Shown one piece after another: positions 37,326-51,035 of a stretch of DNA of 64,000 bases. The stretch lies in contig JAPXFQ010001678.1 of NCBI GenBank assembly GCA_028564705.1, forward strand, positions 310,001-374,000, written 5' to 3'. A program made the translations under genes and the position numbers. The DNA comes from Apricaphanius iberus. Taxonomy: Eukaryota; Chordata; Actinopteri; Cyprinodontiformes; Aphaniidae. Within the stretch, counting starts at the first letter, position 1. Each line of letters starts with the position of its first letter. Under the pieces are notes generated by a model. The model searched no databases. It saw nothing but the letters and a program-made list of their open reading frames with translations, and was not told the DNA's origin.

Positions 37326-37446
37326 TTTCAGTTCACGAGGTGCTTTTTACGGTAGTAGGGGGTCTGTTTAACATCTGGCTGATGTGCTCATTAGACAGCC
37401 TAATTGTTTACAGCCTACTAGCAATCACTCCCTTAATATGATGCAT

Positions 37447-37539
37447 CCATCCATCCATTATCTATACTGCTTTCATCCAATTCAGGGTCGCGTGGGGGGG
37501 CTGGAGCTTATCCCAGCGATCAGCTGGCGTTAGGCAGGG
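37447..37539 (-). mobile_element. 93-bp retro-inserted fragment with CCAT tail and 13-bp target duplication
   Basis: It is flanked by taatatgatgcat at 37434-37446 and 37540-37552. It starts ccatccatccattatcta and contains gggtcgcgtggggggctgg. Read on the - strand, the ATGG repeats form a 3' tail, as in RTE-type retroposition. A related piece is at 55199-55330. Confidence 0.75.
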
Positions 37540-37925
37540 TAATATGATGCATTTCACGTTTTTTCGTTTTTAAACTTCACCCTCTCTGTAAGTAGGCTTT
37601 TGTGTGTAAGTTGTATGAAGTGTCAGTCTCTTGGCCGACAAAAAGATGTCATCATGCATTATTTCTGCTATTTGCCCTGTTCATAATTACGCTTTCGACA
37701 TTGAAGTTTTCCATTTCCTGGTTTCACACGTGTCATTCAACAACCAATTACACTGCTGTCCGTCTATTTACTCGTGCATAGTAAATGACGTTTTCCATAG
37801 TAACGGGACGTCACTCTTAACTTACTTTTAGGGATTTATCCTACGTAAAAGTAGCTCTTAGTGCTTTTGTGAATAGGTTTTAAACGACAACTCCTACGTA
37901 AGACCTTTTAGCGCGAGTTAGAAGT

Positions 37926-38225
37926 AACACCTGTGACAGTGAACTGTGACAGTGACATCAGAGGCTGAACAGTGGCAATTAGTTTGGATAGGCCCTCATC
38001 AAAACATCACAGACTGATTGATCACCTGCAAATGAAGAGTAACCCCGCTTCCAGATGTGACACAGTTGAGTTCAGTACAGATATAAACTTTGACTTGACT
38101 TTAACTTGACTGATCTAATTTTGACTGCACACATAAAATCTGTAGCTCTGCAATACATTTAAAGCATTTTACCCGTGTGTAAAGAACCATTTTGATTTTT
38201 TGTTTAACTGTCTTTCAATTTTTAG
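37926..38225. other. mark3 intron, unassigned
   Basis: 300 bp upstream of exon g with no recognised repeat; the end is pyrimidine-rich as expected before the acceptor. Confidence 0.5.
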
Positions 38226-38325
38226 CAAATCATGAAAGATCGATGGATCAATGCGGGATTCGAAGAGGACGTGCTGAAGCCTTACACGGAACCAGAACTG
38301 GACATCACGGATCAGAAGAGAATAG
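38226..38325 (+). CDS. mark3: mark3 exon g: end of kinase domain and linker
   Basis: This 100-bp exon encodes [20 protein letters not shown], then [13 protein letters not shown], and ends one base into an Asp codon (phase 1). It holds the end of the catalytic domain and the acidic common-docking-like linker before the [23 protein letters not shown] is closest to the MARK3 version of this segment. The acceptor is tttttag and the donor gtaacc. The following intron is 17.5 kb. Confidence 0.95.
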
Positions 38326-39496
38326 GTAACCAACAGCAAAATCAATACTCAGTTAGCTACTAAATCGGTCCTCGCCCTGATGGACTTTAAAGAGCATTGA
38401 CTTTTGTTTCAGTTCAGGGTGAAGATGTGTTAAATGTTCAAAACGTTCTAGCTCCATAATACTAGAGCAGTCTCATTTTGAGTGCTGAAGAGCTTAAAAA
38501 AGGAGGATGAAAAGTGATTAATAAATAAACATAAGCTGTTCTGCTGCATGCAGAGAACGACAGAAGCTTTCCTATTACATCCTGCTTACAGCTGGAAATG
38601 GAAGGGGAGCTCTTACATAATAGCAGCTGAGGTTGGCTTCATGTGAACTCATAAGCATCCATAAAATAAACTAAAAATGTGAGAAAAATCTAGATTCTGA
38701 TCATATTCCAACTTTTACTAGAAAAATATTGTCCATTTTAGGTGGGGGTGACAAGCTTAGCAAATAATACCAGTGTTAGACTTTTCTTATGCTAAAATCA
38801 CAAAGTCCCTCAATATTAAAACAAAGGATTTGACCAACACCTGAGTGTTTAGTCAAACTGTAAACCATGCTTTAATTTAAATGTTCAATAGCAGGGAGTG
38901 TAACATCCGAAGTGAATAAGTGCAGCTGGACTTCTTCTGTTGTTTCTAGAATATTTGTCACATCTCATCCCAAAAGCACCTTAATTTCTGAGCATAGTCA
39001 GAGGGAACAGACTTATAAGTTTAGTTCAGAACAATCAAACTAATGGGGACTGTTTAAGTCATTAATGGGCCAGTTAAGAGACGTGAACCACTAGCCCTGT
39101 CTTATATCTGTCGTAATGTTTGTGTCGTTAGTGCTCAACAATCCAAAGAGGACCCCAACAATGCCACGTGAGTTTCTTTGGTCATAGTTCTGAGGCCACC
39201 TTCTCTGTTTAGTGTTTACATATATTACATTTACATGGAGGAAAAGAAATTTGAATTATTGCCTAAGTCCGACTGCCTAAAAAAGTTGGTCTCGGTCTGG
39301 TTCTCTGATCGCTTGTGTGTATTCAGTCAGACCTGCATCAAATGTCCGGACCAGCATTCCAAACGAAATCTGGTCTGTTTAAAGTGGACTAAGTGCAGGT
39401 GTGAATACACCCTAAGACGATTGTAAGCAGCCAATCAGTGCATGTTTACTAAGAGGCAATGCGTTATGACTGTGAATATCATGCTTTAACTTTCAA
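38326..39496. other. mark3 intron; contains the uninterrupted relative of the 21420-22160 region
   Basis: Most of this stretch is unassigned. 39430-39487 (ccaatcagtgcatgttt to gtgaatatcatgctttaac) is related to both flanks of the hAT-like element at 21514-22142. A phase-compatible cryptic exon-like segment lies at 39132-39167. Confidence 0.5.
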
Positions 39497-40756
39497 TTCA
39501 ATTCACTTTTATTTATAAAGCGCAAATTCACAACAAATGTAATCTCAGGGCACTTTACAACAAAAGTCATTTTAATACAATTATAAATACATTCTAATTA
39601 GTTAAAAGTTTTTTCAATTAAGGAATCCCAGTAGATTGCGTTGAGTCTTTGAGGGGAGGTTGTGCCCGGATCATGCAGACTCCAACCACAACAGTTCTTC
39701 AGCAGTCTCTCATACTGAGCAAGCATGTAGCGACAGTGTAGAGGAAAAAAACTCAAATTTAACAGGAAGAAACGTCTGGCAGAGCTTAGCTCAGTATAAG
39801 CGGTCATCTGCCACGACCGTCTGGGGGTCTGAGAAGACAGAGGAGACGGCATGGAGGATGCTCGGTCACTTAGAGTATCATTTGAACTGATGCTCCCCAT
39901 CCAACAGAGGAAATTATTGAGCAGGATTCCAGACGGGTTGGAACTTCTATGGAGAGAAAAACACTGAGAGAAAACGAGTTTAACAATCGCAATAAGAGCA
40001 GAAAAAATATATCTGGAGAGTAGTAGAATAGAAAAGTAGAAGAGCGAATAAAAGTGGTCAGTCTGTCCTCCAACAGTCTAAGCCCATAGCAGCATAACTA
40101 CAAAAATAGTTCAGGATAACCTAAGCCATTCTAACTATAAGCTTTATCAAAAAGGAAGGTTTTAAGCCTGGTCTTAAAAATAGAGTGCATCTGCCTCAAG
40201 GACTAAAACTGGGTGCTCGTTCCACAGGAGAGAAGCCTGATAACTAAAAGATCTACCTCCCATTCTACTTTAAGAAATCCTAGGAACTACTGGTAAACCT
40301 GCAGTCTGAGAGAAAAGTGCTCTGTTAGGAACATATGGAATAATCAGGTCTCTAAAGTATGATGGTGTGTGATCAATAAGGGCTTTAAACATAAGGAGAA
40401 GGATCTTAAACTCTATTCTGAATTTAACAGGGAGCCAATGGATATAAGCTAAATAAGGAGAAATGTGATCTCTTTTTAATAATCAGAACTCTTGCTGCAG
40501 CATTTTGGATCAACTCAAGGCTTTTAATAGCATTTTTGTGGACTTCCTGATAGTAAAGAATCACAGTAGTCCAACCTTGAAGTAACAAATGCATGGACTA
40601 GTTTTTCAGCATCACTCCTGGACAGGATGTTTATAATTTTCGCAATATTCAGGAGGTGGAGGAAAAAATCTTGGAAACCTGTTTAATATGGGATTTAAAT
40701 GTCATGTTTTGGTCAAAAGTTACACCAAGGTTCTTTATACTATTACCAGAGGCCAA

Positions 40757-41278
40757 TTCAGGGACTTTTCACACATTTCACACGTACTGGAATCCAGTGT
40801 TTTACATGAGAACTACACCCAAACAGCAGGTGGCAGTATGCAAACATTTCTGTAGCTATCCAACAAACAAGGGAGTGAGAAGTACCGACGTCATAAAACG
40901 AGCGACAGCCTAGAATGTAAACAAATTGGTCAACTGTTACCTGAAGCCATCTACAGTGTGAGTTTTGTAATAAACCCGCCATTTTGTAACCTGGTATGTT
41001 TGCTGTGGGATCATTGAATCACGTTTTGGTCTTTTTATGTTTGCGAGTTTATTCTGTAATTTTGGCCGGCGGTGTCGTCACTTCCGTGTGGAGTGTGTCT
41101 GTCTTGGAGTACGGCCAGAGTACGGCTTGTGTTCACATGATCTGTATCCACTCGTACCTGGACTCTGATACTACCTCCAAGGCACGTATCCTGGCACGGT
41201 CATGGCTGTGTTCACATGGTACGAAATAAGTGGATTTTGAACAAATACGCTATCAGAGTACGGACTTCAGTACAACGC
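40757..41278. mobile_element. Unclassified insertion in the L2 copy
   Basis: L2 sequence breaks at about 40756 (ggccaatt) and resumes at about 41279 (gatgccatccagatgaag). The insert starts cagggactttt and ends acaacgccctt, which gives only weak inverted ends (CAGGG/CCCTT). A hAT-type origin is possible. No ORF of interest. Confidence 0.55.
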
Positions 41279-41535
41279 CCTTGATGCCATCCAGATGAAG
41301 TGATTGACTTAGCAGTTTCTTATTTAAAGCTTCTGCTCCAAAGGCAACAACTTCTGTCTTGTCTGAATTTCAAAGCAGAAAATTCAGTCATCCAGGGTTT
41401 TATGTCTTCGAGATATGCTTGTAATCTACCTAGCAGATTGGATTCATGAAGGTTTTATGGATAAATATAATTGTGTATCCACAGCATAACTGTGAAAATT
41501 GATACCATGTTTTCTAATTATTTTACCAATTGGAA

Positions 41536-41537
<2 letters not shown>

Positions 41538-41572
<35 letters not shown>
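41538..41572 (+). repeat. (AT)n microsatellite inside L2
   Basis: About 35 bp of alternating AT within the L2 RT region. Confidence 0.95.
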
Positions 41573-41575
<3 letters not shown>

Positions 41576-42000
41576 AAGAGTCGGTCCAAGCACAGAACCC
41601 TGTGGTACTCAACAAGTACCCCTTGAGTGTGTAGAAGATGCATTGTTAACATGAACAAACTTGAACCTGTTGGACAGATATAATTTCAACAAGCCTGATG
41701 TTGTTCCCTTGATCTCTACAAAATGTTCAAGCCCTTCTAAGAGAATATTATGATCGACTGTGTCAAAAGCAGCACTGAGATCTAACAAGACCAGAACAGT
41801 CACAAATCAATTATCTGAGGCCATTAGAATATCATTAGTAACTTTCATTAGTGCTTTTTCAGTGCTATAAGCTCTGAAGCCCGACTGAAATTCTTCGAAC
41901 AGCATGTCATAAGGGCATGTCAGTTGGTAAATCGTTGAACAGTTTCCTCTGCACTGTATCACATTATCATGCTCAAATAACGCCAGAGCAAGCATTTATT

Positions 42001-42864
42001 ACTTACCAATCCAGTAGCAACATGGCTAGTTCAGCATCCTAACGTCCTGCTGTATCTTTTAATGCCTCACTCACAGCGGCTGACCACAAACACTGAAAAG
42101 TTGTAACACTGAGTTTTAAAAGCTAATCCTACTTTGATCTAAACTGAGCAACAGTTTGACAGAAAAGATATTTCATACCAGTGAAGGAAAGGAAGTTTTC
42201 TCTCACCTGCGTCTTCTCCCAGCCTTCTGCTCTGAGGGAGCAGGCAGCAGGAACCACAGGAGGTACGCTGTTATTGCATGTTATAGGACGACGTAACAAG
42301 GGAACAGTCTGATCATGACCTTCAGCGTACAGCTATGCAGCTCAGCATGCTGCAACTTTCTTTAACCCCAATTCACAACGGCGGCAGAACCAATTTGCCC
42401 CAGTATTATTTGCAAACAACAATCGTGTGTCATATAAACGTTACAAAAACGCATGTTTTTATGGTGTAAATGTTACGGAGTGGGTCTTTAAACCGTTTTA
42501 ATTAAGAGGCAAAGGACAACAAAACTTAGATTAAATACAATCTTGTTAAAGCTCAAGCAAAAAGTTGAAACTAAAGCGAACATGTCTGCACCTAAATATT
42601 TATTTGAAAAACAAAAATATTACGTTTTGCAATCTTTTTTGTAGAATAAATCCACTTCAGTTATGAACTTTTAACTCTGAGTCATATGATGCATGACTTT
42701 AGGGCTATGTGTGACTTGGCACATATGGTTACAAATGGTCATGGTAAATGGACTGAACTTATATAGCGCTTTTCTAGTCATATTGACCACTGATTAATAA
42801 GATTTTCCTGAACTGGAATAATTAGAATTGTGTAAAAGTAGGAAATTATCTGAAACATTGCAGA
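42001..42864. other. mark3 intron, unassigned
   Basis: No conserved frame. A short block near 42745-42785 (aacttatatagcgcttttct) resembles the generic ends of fish DNA or LINE repeats. Confidence 0.4.
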
Positions 42865-42908
42865 CCTAGTCCTCAAGGCACACAGTGCAGTGTGCCTTGA
42901 GGACTAGG
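42865..42908. repeat. Perfect 19-bp-arm palindrome, hAT-end-like
   Basis: Arms cctagtcctcaaggcacac and gtgtgccttgaggactagg are perfect reverse complements with the loop agtgca. The right side continues tttgggaaacactg, matching CAGTGTTTCCCAAA-type hAT MITE ends. This may be two element ends joined head-to-head after deletion of the interior. Confidence 0.8.
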
Positions 42909-43573
42909 TTTGGGAAACACTGTAGATTACATCAGCAAAATATAAACTTCTACAATATTCTGCCTTTTATAGTGAATTCCATTTAATTTGACAACACAAA
43001 GACCTGTAAATATGATCTCTGCATTGGCAGATCAATAGCATGTTTAATCGTTCATCATCTAAATCTTTCTCAATGTCCACCTCTAAACAAAAAAAAAAAC
43101 ACAGAATGCCAGTAGAGGCTGAAAGATTTTTTTCATCGACTGCTAAATGTGGAGAACAGTTGTTTTTTTCTGTTCAAATCTTCACCAAAAAACCCCAACA
43201 ACATTTATGTCCTATGTCTGACTGAGCAACAGTCCTGCCATTACGTAGTGGATTTATTCTTCCATTTTTTTATTTATGTTGGGTTTGTTGAATAGTTTTC
43301 ACATGCATCTTTTTCTTTGAAAGTCAGCAGTTCACAGTTCTGCAGTTGAGCTGAACTGTGAAGCTGATAAAGAAGCTGAAGTGTTAGAGGAGCTGGATGA
43401 TGAAAGTGAGAAAGATGAGATCAAGCTGAGAAAGATGGTGGATCCAGTTCTCCCTGGCTAGAGAAGCAGAGCTTGCTTGTCTCTTCTCCCCTTGTCACCC
43501 AGAGGAAGCCGACTGTTCATTTCCAGGTGGACCAGGTGGATGCCACAACCAACCTTTTTTTCAATGTACTGAT

Positions 43574-43770
43574 CATGACCAATTAATGATTGTGGGGTAT
43601 TTCAACATCCATACCGACAACCCCAAAGGCAGATGACCAAAAACATTGACTCTCTTTATACTGTAACTTTGGCCTGACTCAACATGTCACACAAGTCAAC
43701 ACATAGCCGAGGAGAAACTCTGGACTTAATCATCAACAAAGGTTTAAATCCCTGTAACTGATGCTGTTAT
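43574..43770 (+). mobile_element. L2 LINE endonuclease fragment
   Basis: Decayed frames include MIVGYFNIHTDNPKG (endonuclease GDFN block mutated to GYFN) and RGETLDLIINKG, closely parallel to 49105-49260 of the L2 copy at 47360-51835. 43320-43573 before it is not recognised. Confidence 0.7.
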
Positions 43771-44340
43771 TTTTTGAAGCACCAAATGTTATGTTTTGAA
43801 GCACCAAATCTACATCCAAATCACATCAATAGACAATCACATTCTATTTAAATTAATGCTATACAAATAATATGTTTTCATGTTTTTATGGAATACGCAC
43901 TGAATGTGTAAATATCCACAGTGAAGGAGGAAAAAGTATGCGAACCCTTTGATTTAATAACCGATTGAACCTGCTTTGGAAGCAATAACTTCAACCAAAC
44001 GTTTCCTGTAGTTGCAAATCAGATCTGCACAACGGTCTGGAGTAATTCTTGCCCATTTCTTGTTATACAACTGTTTTATTTCAGCAATATTCTTGGGATG
44101 TCTGGTATAAAACGGTTTCTTGAGGTCATGCCACAGCCTCTCAATCAGGTTGAGGTCAGAACTCTAATTGGGCCACTCCAGAATGTGTATTTTCTTCTGT
44201 TAAAGCCATTCTGTTGATGATTGACTCATATGCTTTAGGTCAATGTCCGGTTGCATCACCCATCTTCGGCCGAGCTTCAGCTGATGGACAGATGGCCTTA
44301 AGTTCTCTTGCAAAATGTCTTGATAAACTTGGGAATAAAT

Positions 44341-46567
<2,227 letters not shown>

Positions 46568-47571
46568 TTATACATGCAGCAATGTTTTGTTTTTTTTGGA
46601 CAGCAGTGGCTTCCTTCGTGGTGTCCTCCCATTAACTCCATTGTTGTTTAGTGGTTTACGTATCGCAGATTTGCAGACCGGGATCTTAGCATATGCCAGA
46701 GATTTTTGTACGCCTTTAAATAAAACTCCAGGATTCTTCTTCACCTCATTGAGCATTCTGCGCTGTGCTCTTGCAGTCATGTTTACATGACTGCCACTAC
46801 TAAGAAGATTTGCAACACTTTTTTTACAGACTAATTGTTTTACCGTGGACTGATGAACACCAAGGCTTTTGTAGATAATTTTATAACCCTTTCCAGCTTT
46901 ATGCAAGTCAGCAATTCTTAGTTGTAGATCTTCTGAGAGCTCTTTTGTGTGATGCTACATTCACATCAGGCAATGCTTCTTCAGAAAAGCAAACTCCAAA
47001 CTGGTGTGTGCTTTTTAATGGTCAGGGCAGCTTTCATCAACACTTCTATCTTATGTAATTGATTTAACTCCAGCTAGCTGACTCCTCATTCCAATTAGCT
47101 TTTGAAGATTTCATTAGTCTTGGGGTTCACATACATTTTCCACCTGCAATGGGAATGTTTACAAAGTGTGTTCAATTAAACACATGAAAACGTTTACATT
47201 TTTTGTGTGGCATTAGTTTAAGAAGAATGTGATTGTTTATTGTCGTGACTAGGATGAAAATCAAATCACATTTTATGACTAATTTGTGCAGAAATCCATA
47301 TTATTCGAAAGGGCTTGCATACTCTTTCTTGCAACTGTATCTAAAACAGTGAGACTATTAAGTTAGCAGTGACTGTCGAAGGAGCAGTACGTGTTTTTCC
47401 TCTCCTCCTGCTTTCTTTCCCCCTCTGCTCGCCCATGCTCTACTTATTTTCCTCTTTATTTCTATTTTATTTCTTCACCCTAAGGATACTGGACGACCTC
47501 CCTTGGATGGATTTTCCCCTCTTTTTTTTCTTTTCCCCTGTGGACGACTCCATAAGAACCGAGGAGTTCAA

Positions 47572-48030
47572 ATGGCTCTCTATGCTGATTACATTCTCCA
47601 AAACATACTGGAAAGGAAGGAGGACATGGAATTAAAGATCCGACGCCTTGTAGAAAACGCCAAAAACAATACTGCTCTGAGTATGACATGCGATTTTCAA
47701 GAACCTGGCAGGTCGATGCCATGGGTGCTGCTGACATTTCTCTTAAGGAATCTGAAATTCTAAAGAAAGACTTCTTGGATTTTTTCTCCAGAACTTTAAC
47801 AACAAGATACAACTTCACATATCTGGACCAATTCCAGCAACACCCTCGGACAAACAATTTAGCAGGATTGGGTCTTTTAGCAGGTTTTTTAAAGCTGTCT
47901 GTGCTGAAAGGTCTATTCGATTTGTAAATAATTTAAAGATTTTCTGTGAAAGGAGACATCTATTCACAAAAGATGGACGTCATATCAATAAGAAAGGTCA
48001 GAAGCTTTATCTGTGGAATTTGCTAAGTCA
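47572..48030 (+). pseudogene. L2 ORF1, esterase-domain remnant
   Basis: The first frame begins MALYADYILQNILERKEDME (a coiled-coil-like N-terminus). After frameshifts the region at 47880-48030 reads SRFFKAVCAERSIRFVNNLK and FTKDGRHINKKGQKLYLW. DGRHIN is the DGxHxN block V of SGNH-hydrolase domains in ORF1 proteins of L2/CR1 LINEs, where the catalytic Asp/His lie. The central part of the domain is not clearly readable, suggesting an internal deletion. Confidence 0.6.
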
Positions 48031-48543
48031 TGTGAACTCACCGCCCTGTTCTCGAACCGAGACACATAGTGGACACAAACCTGCTGTGACACACAGAACA
48101 TTACATCCACGCACCCGTCAGTGATAAGGTCGCTGGTCATACCAGCTGACTGTGCAACGCCGCCGTCAGATGACCTTTGAAAGAAACAGAGTTCCAGCAT
48201 CTCTATGTGGAAACTCATCAGCTCAGTCAGTTGACTTAGCTGAACATGTAGATTCTACTCTACAGAAAATGCTCCCTAAGACAGCAGATCCAACAACACA
48301 TCAGCTAACAGAAAGACCAGCAACAGATCCAACTCACCGTCAACTTCGAACTCTATAACAGGCTCACCATTCCGGGAGTTATCTGATGCCCTTCAGACTC
48401 AGGGGGAAAAAAAAGGAATCCTGCTTTTAACGCCACGCCCAAACAGGACTTATAAACATAGTGGCTCCTCAATTCAACTCACCATATCAGACATCTGATA
48501 GCGACCAAACACTGTTACGAAATACATTACTCACCATAAAGAG

Positions 48544-49488
48544 GTGTTCGGTCATTCTAATTCTCATTCTCTTGATAGTAAAATACCGGTTATTATAAAT
48601 AAGAGATTTTCACACAAAACTACAAATAACCGACCAGTAGAGAATTTAAAAATAATACCTTGCCAACATTATCTCTCATTCACTGAAAGAAATCTGAATA
48701 TAACACCATGCAAACATAATCTCTCAATCTCGGAAAGAAATATTAACGCAGCTATACAAAACATAAGATCACTATCAGGAAAATCATTTCTAATCAATGA
48801 TTACATCATCACACATGATATACATGCTCTATTTCTCTCAGAAACTTGGCTAGATGAAAATGCAGAACAAACCGTTTTAATAGAGACTTCCCCAACTAAT
48901 TATCACTTCATTAGTGAGACCATGAAAAACAAAAGGGGTGGTGGCCTTGCTATAATTTTTTACAATTTTGTTGCTAAACCTGCGTAAAACGTATTGCTAG
49001 GAGATTCAGTTGTGTTTTTGGTTGTGGTTGTTTGTGGAACCTAAACACAAACTTTTAATGACTTTAATGACCTTTGCTCTGCAATATGTCTAGACTATGA
49101 CCTTTTAGCAATTGTGGGAGATTTCAACATCCATACTGACAAACCCCAGGACAGTGGAACAAAAGCACTAAATTACACCCTTCATAACTTTAACCTAACC
49201 CAACACAATAATGAGCCAAGGCACAATCGAGGAAACACTCTGGACCTACTTATTAGCAAGGACTTAAATATCTCTAGGATTACCCTAACTGATATCGCAT
49301 TATCTCATCATTTCTGCATCTCATTTGAAAGCACCATCCAAGCCAACATACCTAATCAGAGTAAAACCACTGTTAAAAAACACCCCCTTAAAGAAAACTC
49401 AGCTCTAAACTTTAAACTGATGTACACTCCAACCTTATCTAAATCACCAACATCCACCTACACACTCAGTAAACAAACTGACACATGA
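48544..49488 (+). pseudogene. L2 ORF2 endonuclease region
   Basis: Two open segments (48544-48987 and 49114-49488) encode an APE-type endonuclease: NINAAIQNIRSLSGKSFLIN, then LFLSETWLDENAEQT (catalytic Glu), RGGGLAII, GDFNIHTDKPQDSG (catalytic Asp/Asn), RGNTLDLLISKDLN, and ALSHHFCISFES. The final SDH motif is SHH. About 120 bp between the segments is frameshifted. Endonucleases of this type nick the insertion target; this copy should be inactive. Confidence 0.8.
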
Positions 49489-49971
49489 TTTTCTATCCAA
49501 AATCTCAGACATGATGGATAATATTGCACCACTTAAGGTTAAAACTGTCTCTACTAAAAAGAAGTCTCAATTGAGAAGCGATCCACCAGTATGTAATGAA
49601 AAAAGGGAGAGAAATGGCGGAAAACTCAACTCCAGGTTCATTACGAGATATATAAAGAAAAACTGAACAAGTATCAAGTAATCTTAAAGGGTGCACAATA
49701 ATGCCAGGACATTATTTGCTACAGTGGAGAGACTAACTACTCCTCCAGTGACAGTACCCCCTGGAATAAACTCCACCAGGGCCGCTAATGAATTTTACAG
49801 CTTCTTTACTGAAAAGATCTTGAACATCCGAAGGTCAATCAGTACATCAGCTCCAACCCCAATACCAACTATGAGCCCAATTCACACCCATGCAGAGAAA
49901 ATTACTAAATTCCAAATAATAGATCAATCAAGCTTTGATGAAATTATTGACAAAACTCTGCCACCTGCTGC

Positions 49972-50691
49972 TTGGATATCTTACCAACAAGTTTTCTAAA
50001 AAAGGTCCTCCCAGCCATCAGAGCAGATCTAATCAAAATAATGAAATCATCCCTCCTATCAGGTGTCTTCCCCATAGCATTAAAAACAGCAGTTATCAAA
50101 CCAATACTAAAGAAGAAGAACCTAGACAGCACGTTGATGCAAAACTACAGACCAATCTCTAATCTCCCGTTTGTTGGTAAAATTATTGAAAAAGCTGTGT
50201 TCCAACAATTAAATAGCTTCCTAGCAATGAACAACCACTTTGATATTTATCAATCTGGTTTTCGTGGGTACCACAGCACCGAGACAGCCCTCATCAAAGT
50301 CTTCAACGACATCCATACAAATACTGGTACTATTAGATCTCAGTGCAGCGTTTTTCACCATTGATCATGATATATTATTGGAACGTCTAGAGAGAGGAAT
50401 TTCTTTGTGTCGATTAGCCAATTCTCAACACAAAACACAGAAATCACTTGCAGAGTTCCCCTGGGCTACATCCTAGGGCACTGGTGGGGCCTATGGCCCT
50501 GGTTTAGTGGGAGCATCTACATGCTCCCACTAAACCAGATTATAACCACCAATAATGTTAACTACCACAGCTATGCTGACGACACTCAGCTTTATATTTT
50601 AATGTCACCAGGTGATGTTGAACCCATTCAAATCCTCAATAAATACATTGAGCAAATTAACAGCTGGATGTCCCATAATTTCATCCAATAA
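49972..50691 (+). pseudogene. L2 ORF2 reverse transcriptase region
   Basis: Segments in different frames encode PAIRADLIKIMKSSLLSGVF, KKKNLDSTLMQNYRPISNLP, QSGFRGYHSTETALIKVFND, LLDLSAAFFTIDHDILLERL (catalytic Asp of the first palm block present; AAFDT mutated to AAFFT), then TCRVPLGYILG and HSYADDTQLYI (YADD). Between ILG and IYMLPL the normal residues are replaced by sequence from an inverted duplication (50499-50538). Frameshifts separate the blocks. Confidence 0.8.
50499..50538. repeat. Perfect 18-bp-arm hairpin inside the RT gene
   Basis: Arms ctggtttagtgggagcat and atgctcccactaaaccag are perfect reverse complements with the loop ctac. The right arm is normal L2 RT coding sequence (MLPLNQ); the left arm replaces the expected preceding codons. 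Confidence 0.9.
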
Positions 50692-51035
50692 AAAAACAAA
50701 CAAACTGAAGTACTTATCTTTGGATCCAAAAAAGATCGACTACATATTAGTAATCATCTTAAACAGGCCCAACTAGAAACTACCGTCCAGGCCAGAAATC
50801 TAGGTGTAATAATGGACTCAGAACTGAACCTCCAGGGTCACATAAAGGCAATAACAAGGTAAGCTTTCTATCACCTGAGGAACATTTCTAGGATTAAAGG
50901 ACTGATGACACAAGGAGACCCAGAAAAACTCAGCCATGCATTTATCTCTAGCCGCCTTGATTACTGTAACAGTATCTTCACAGGTCTACCTAAAAAATCA
51001 ATCAGACAGCTGCAGCTGATCCAGAATGCTGCTGC

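Larger units (their letters stand above)
36361..37925. mobile_element. PIF/Harbinger element with remnants of both genes
   Basis: The left end gccgtattcacaaagaatct continues into ctaaaagtaggtcct; the right end, reversed, reads acctattcacaaaagcac then gagctacttttacg, giving imperfect inverted repeats. Between them are a transposase remnant on the + strand (36597-37013) and a Myb/MADF-like protein frame on the - strand (37107-37325), the two-gene layout of Harbinger elements. A 93-bp retro-inserted fragment is nested at 37447-37539. The exact right boundary is uncertain. Confidence 0.75.
39497..42000 (-). mobile_element. L2/Maui-like LINE, 5' truncated, with a 0.5-kb insertion
   Basis: On the - strand, RT sequence appears at 41609-41995 (FQSGFRAYSTEKALMKVTND, LLDLSAAFDTVDHNILLEGL), followed by decayed RT thumb sequence and a long 3' UTR ending in the gaattgaattg-type tail at 39497. 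SAAFDTVDH holds the first RT catalytic Asp. It parallels the copy at 7800-10530 but extends further 5'. Unrelated sequence at 40757-41278 interrupts it. Confidence 0.85.
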
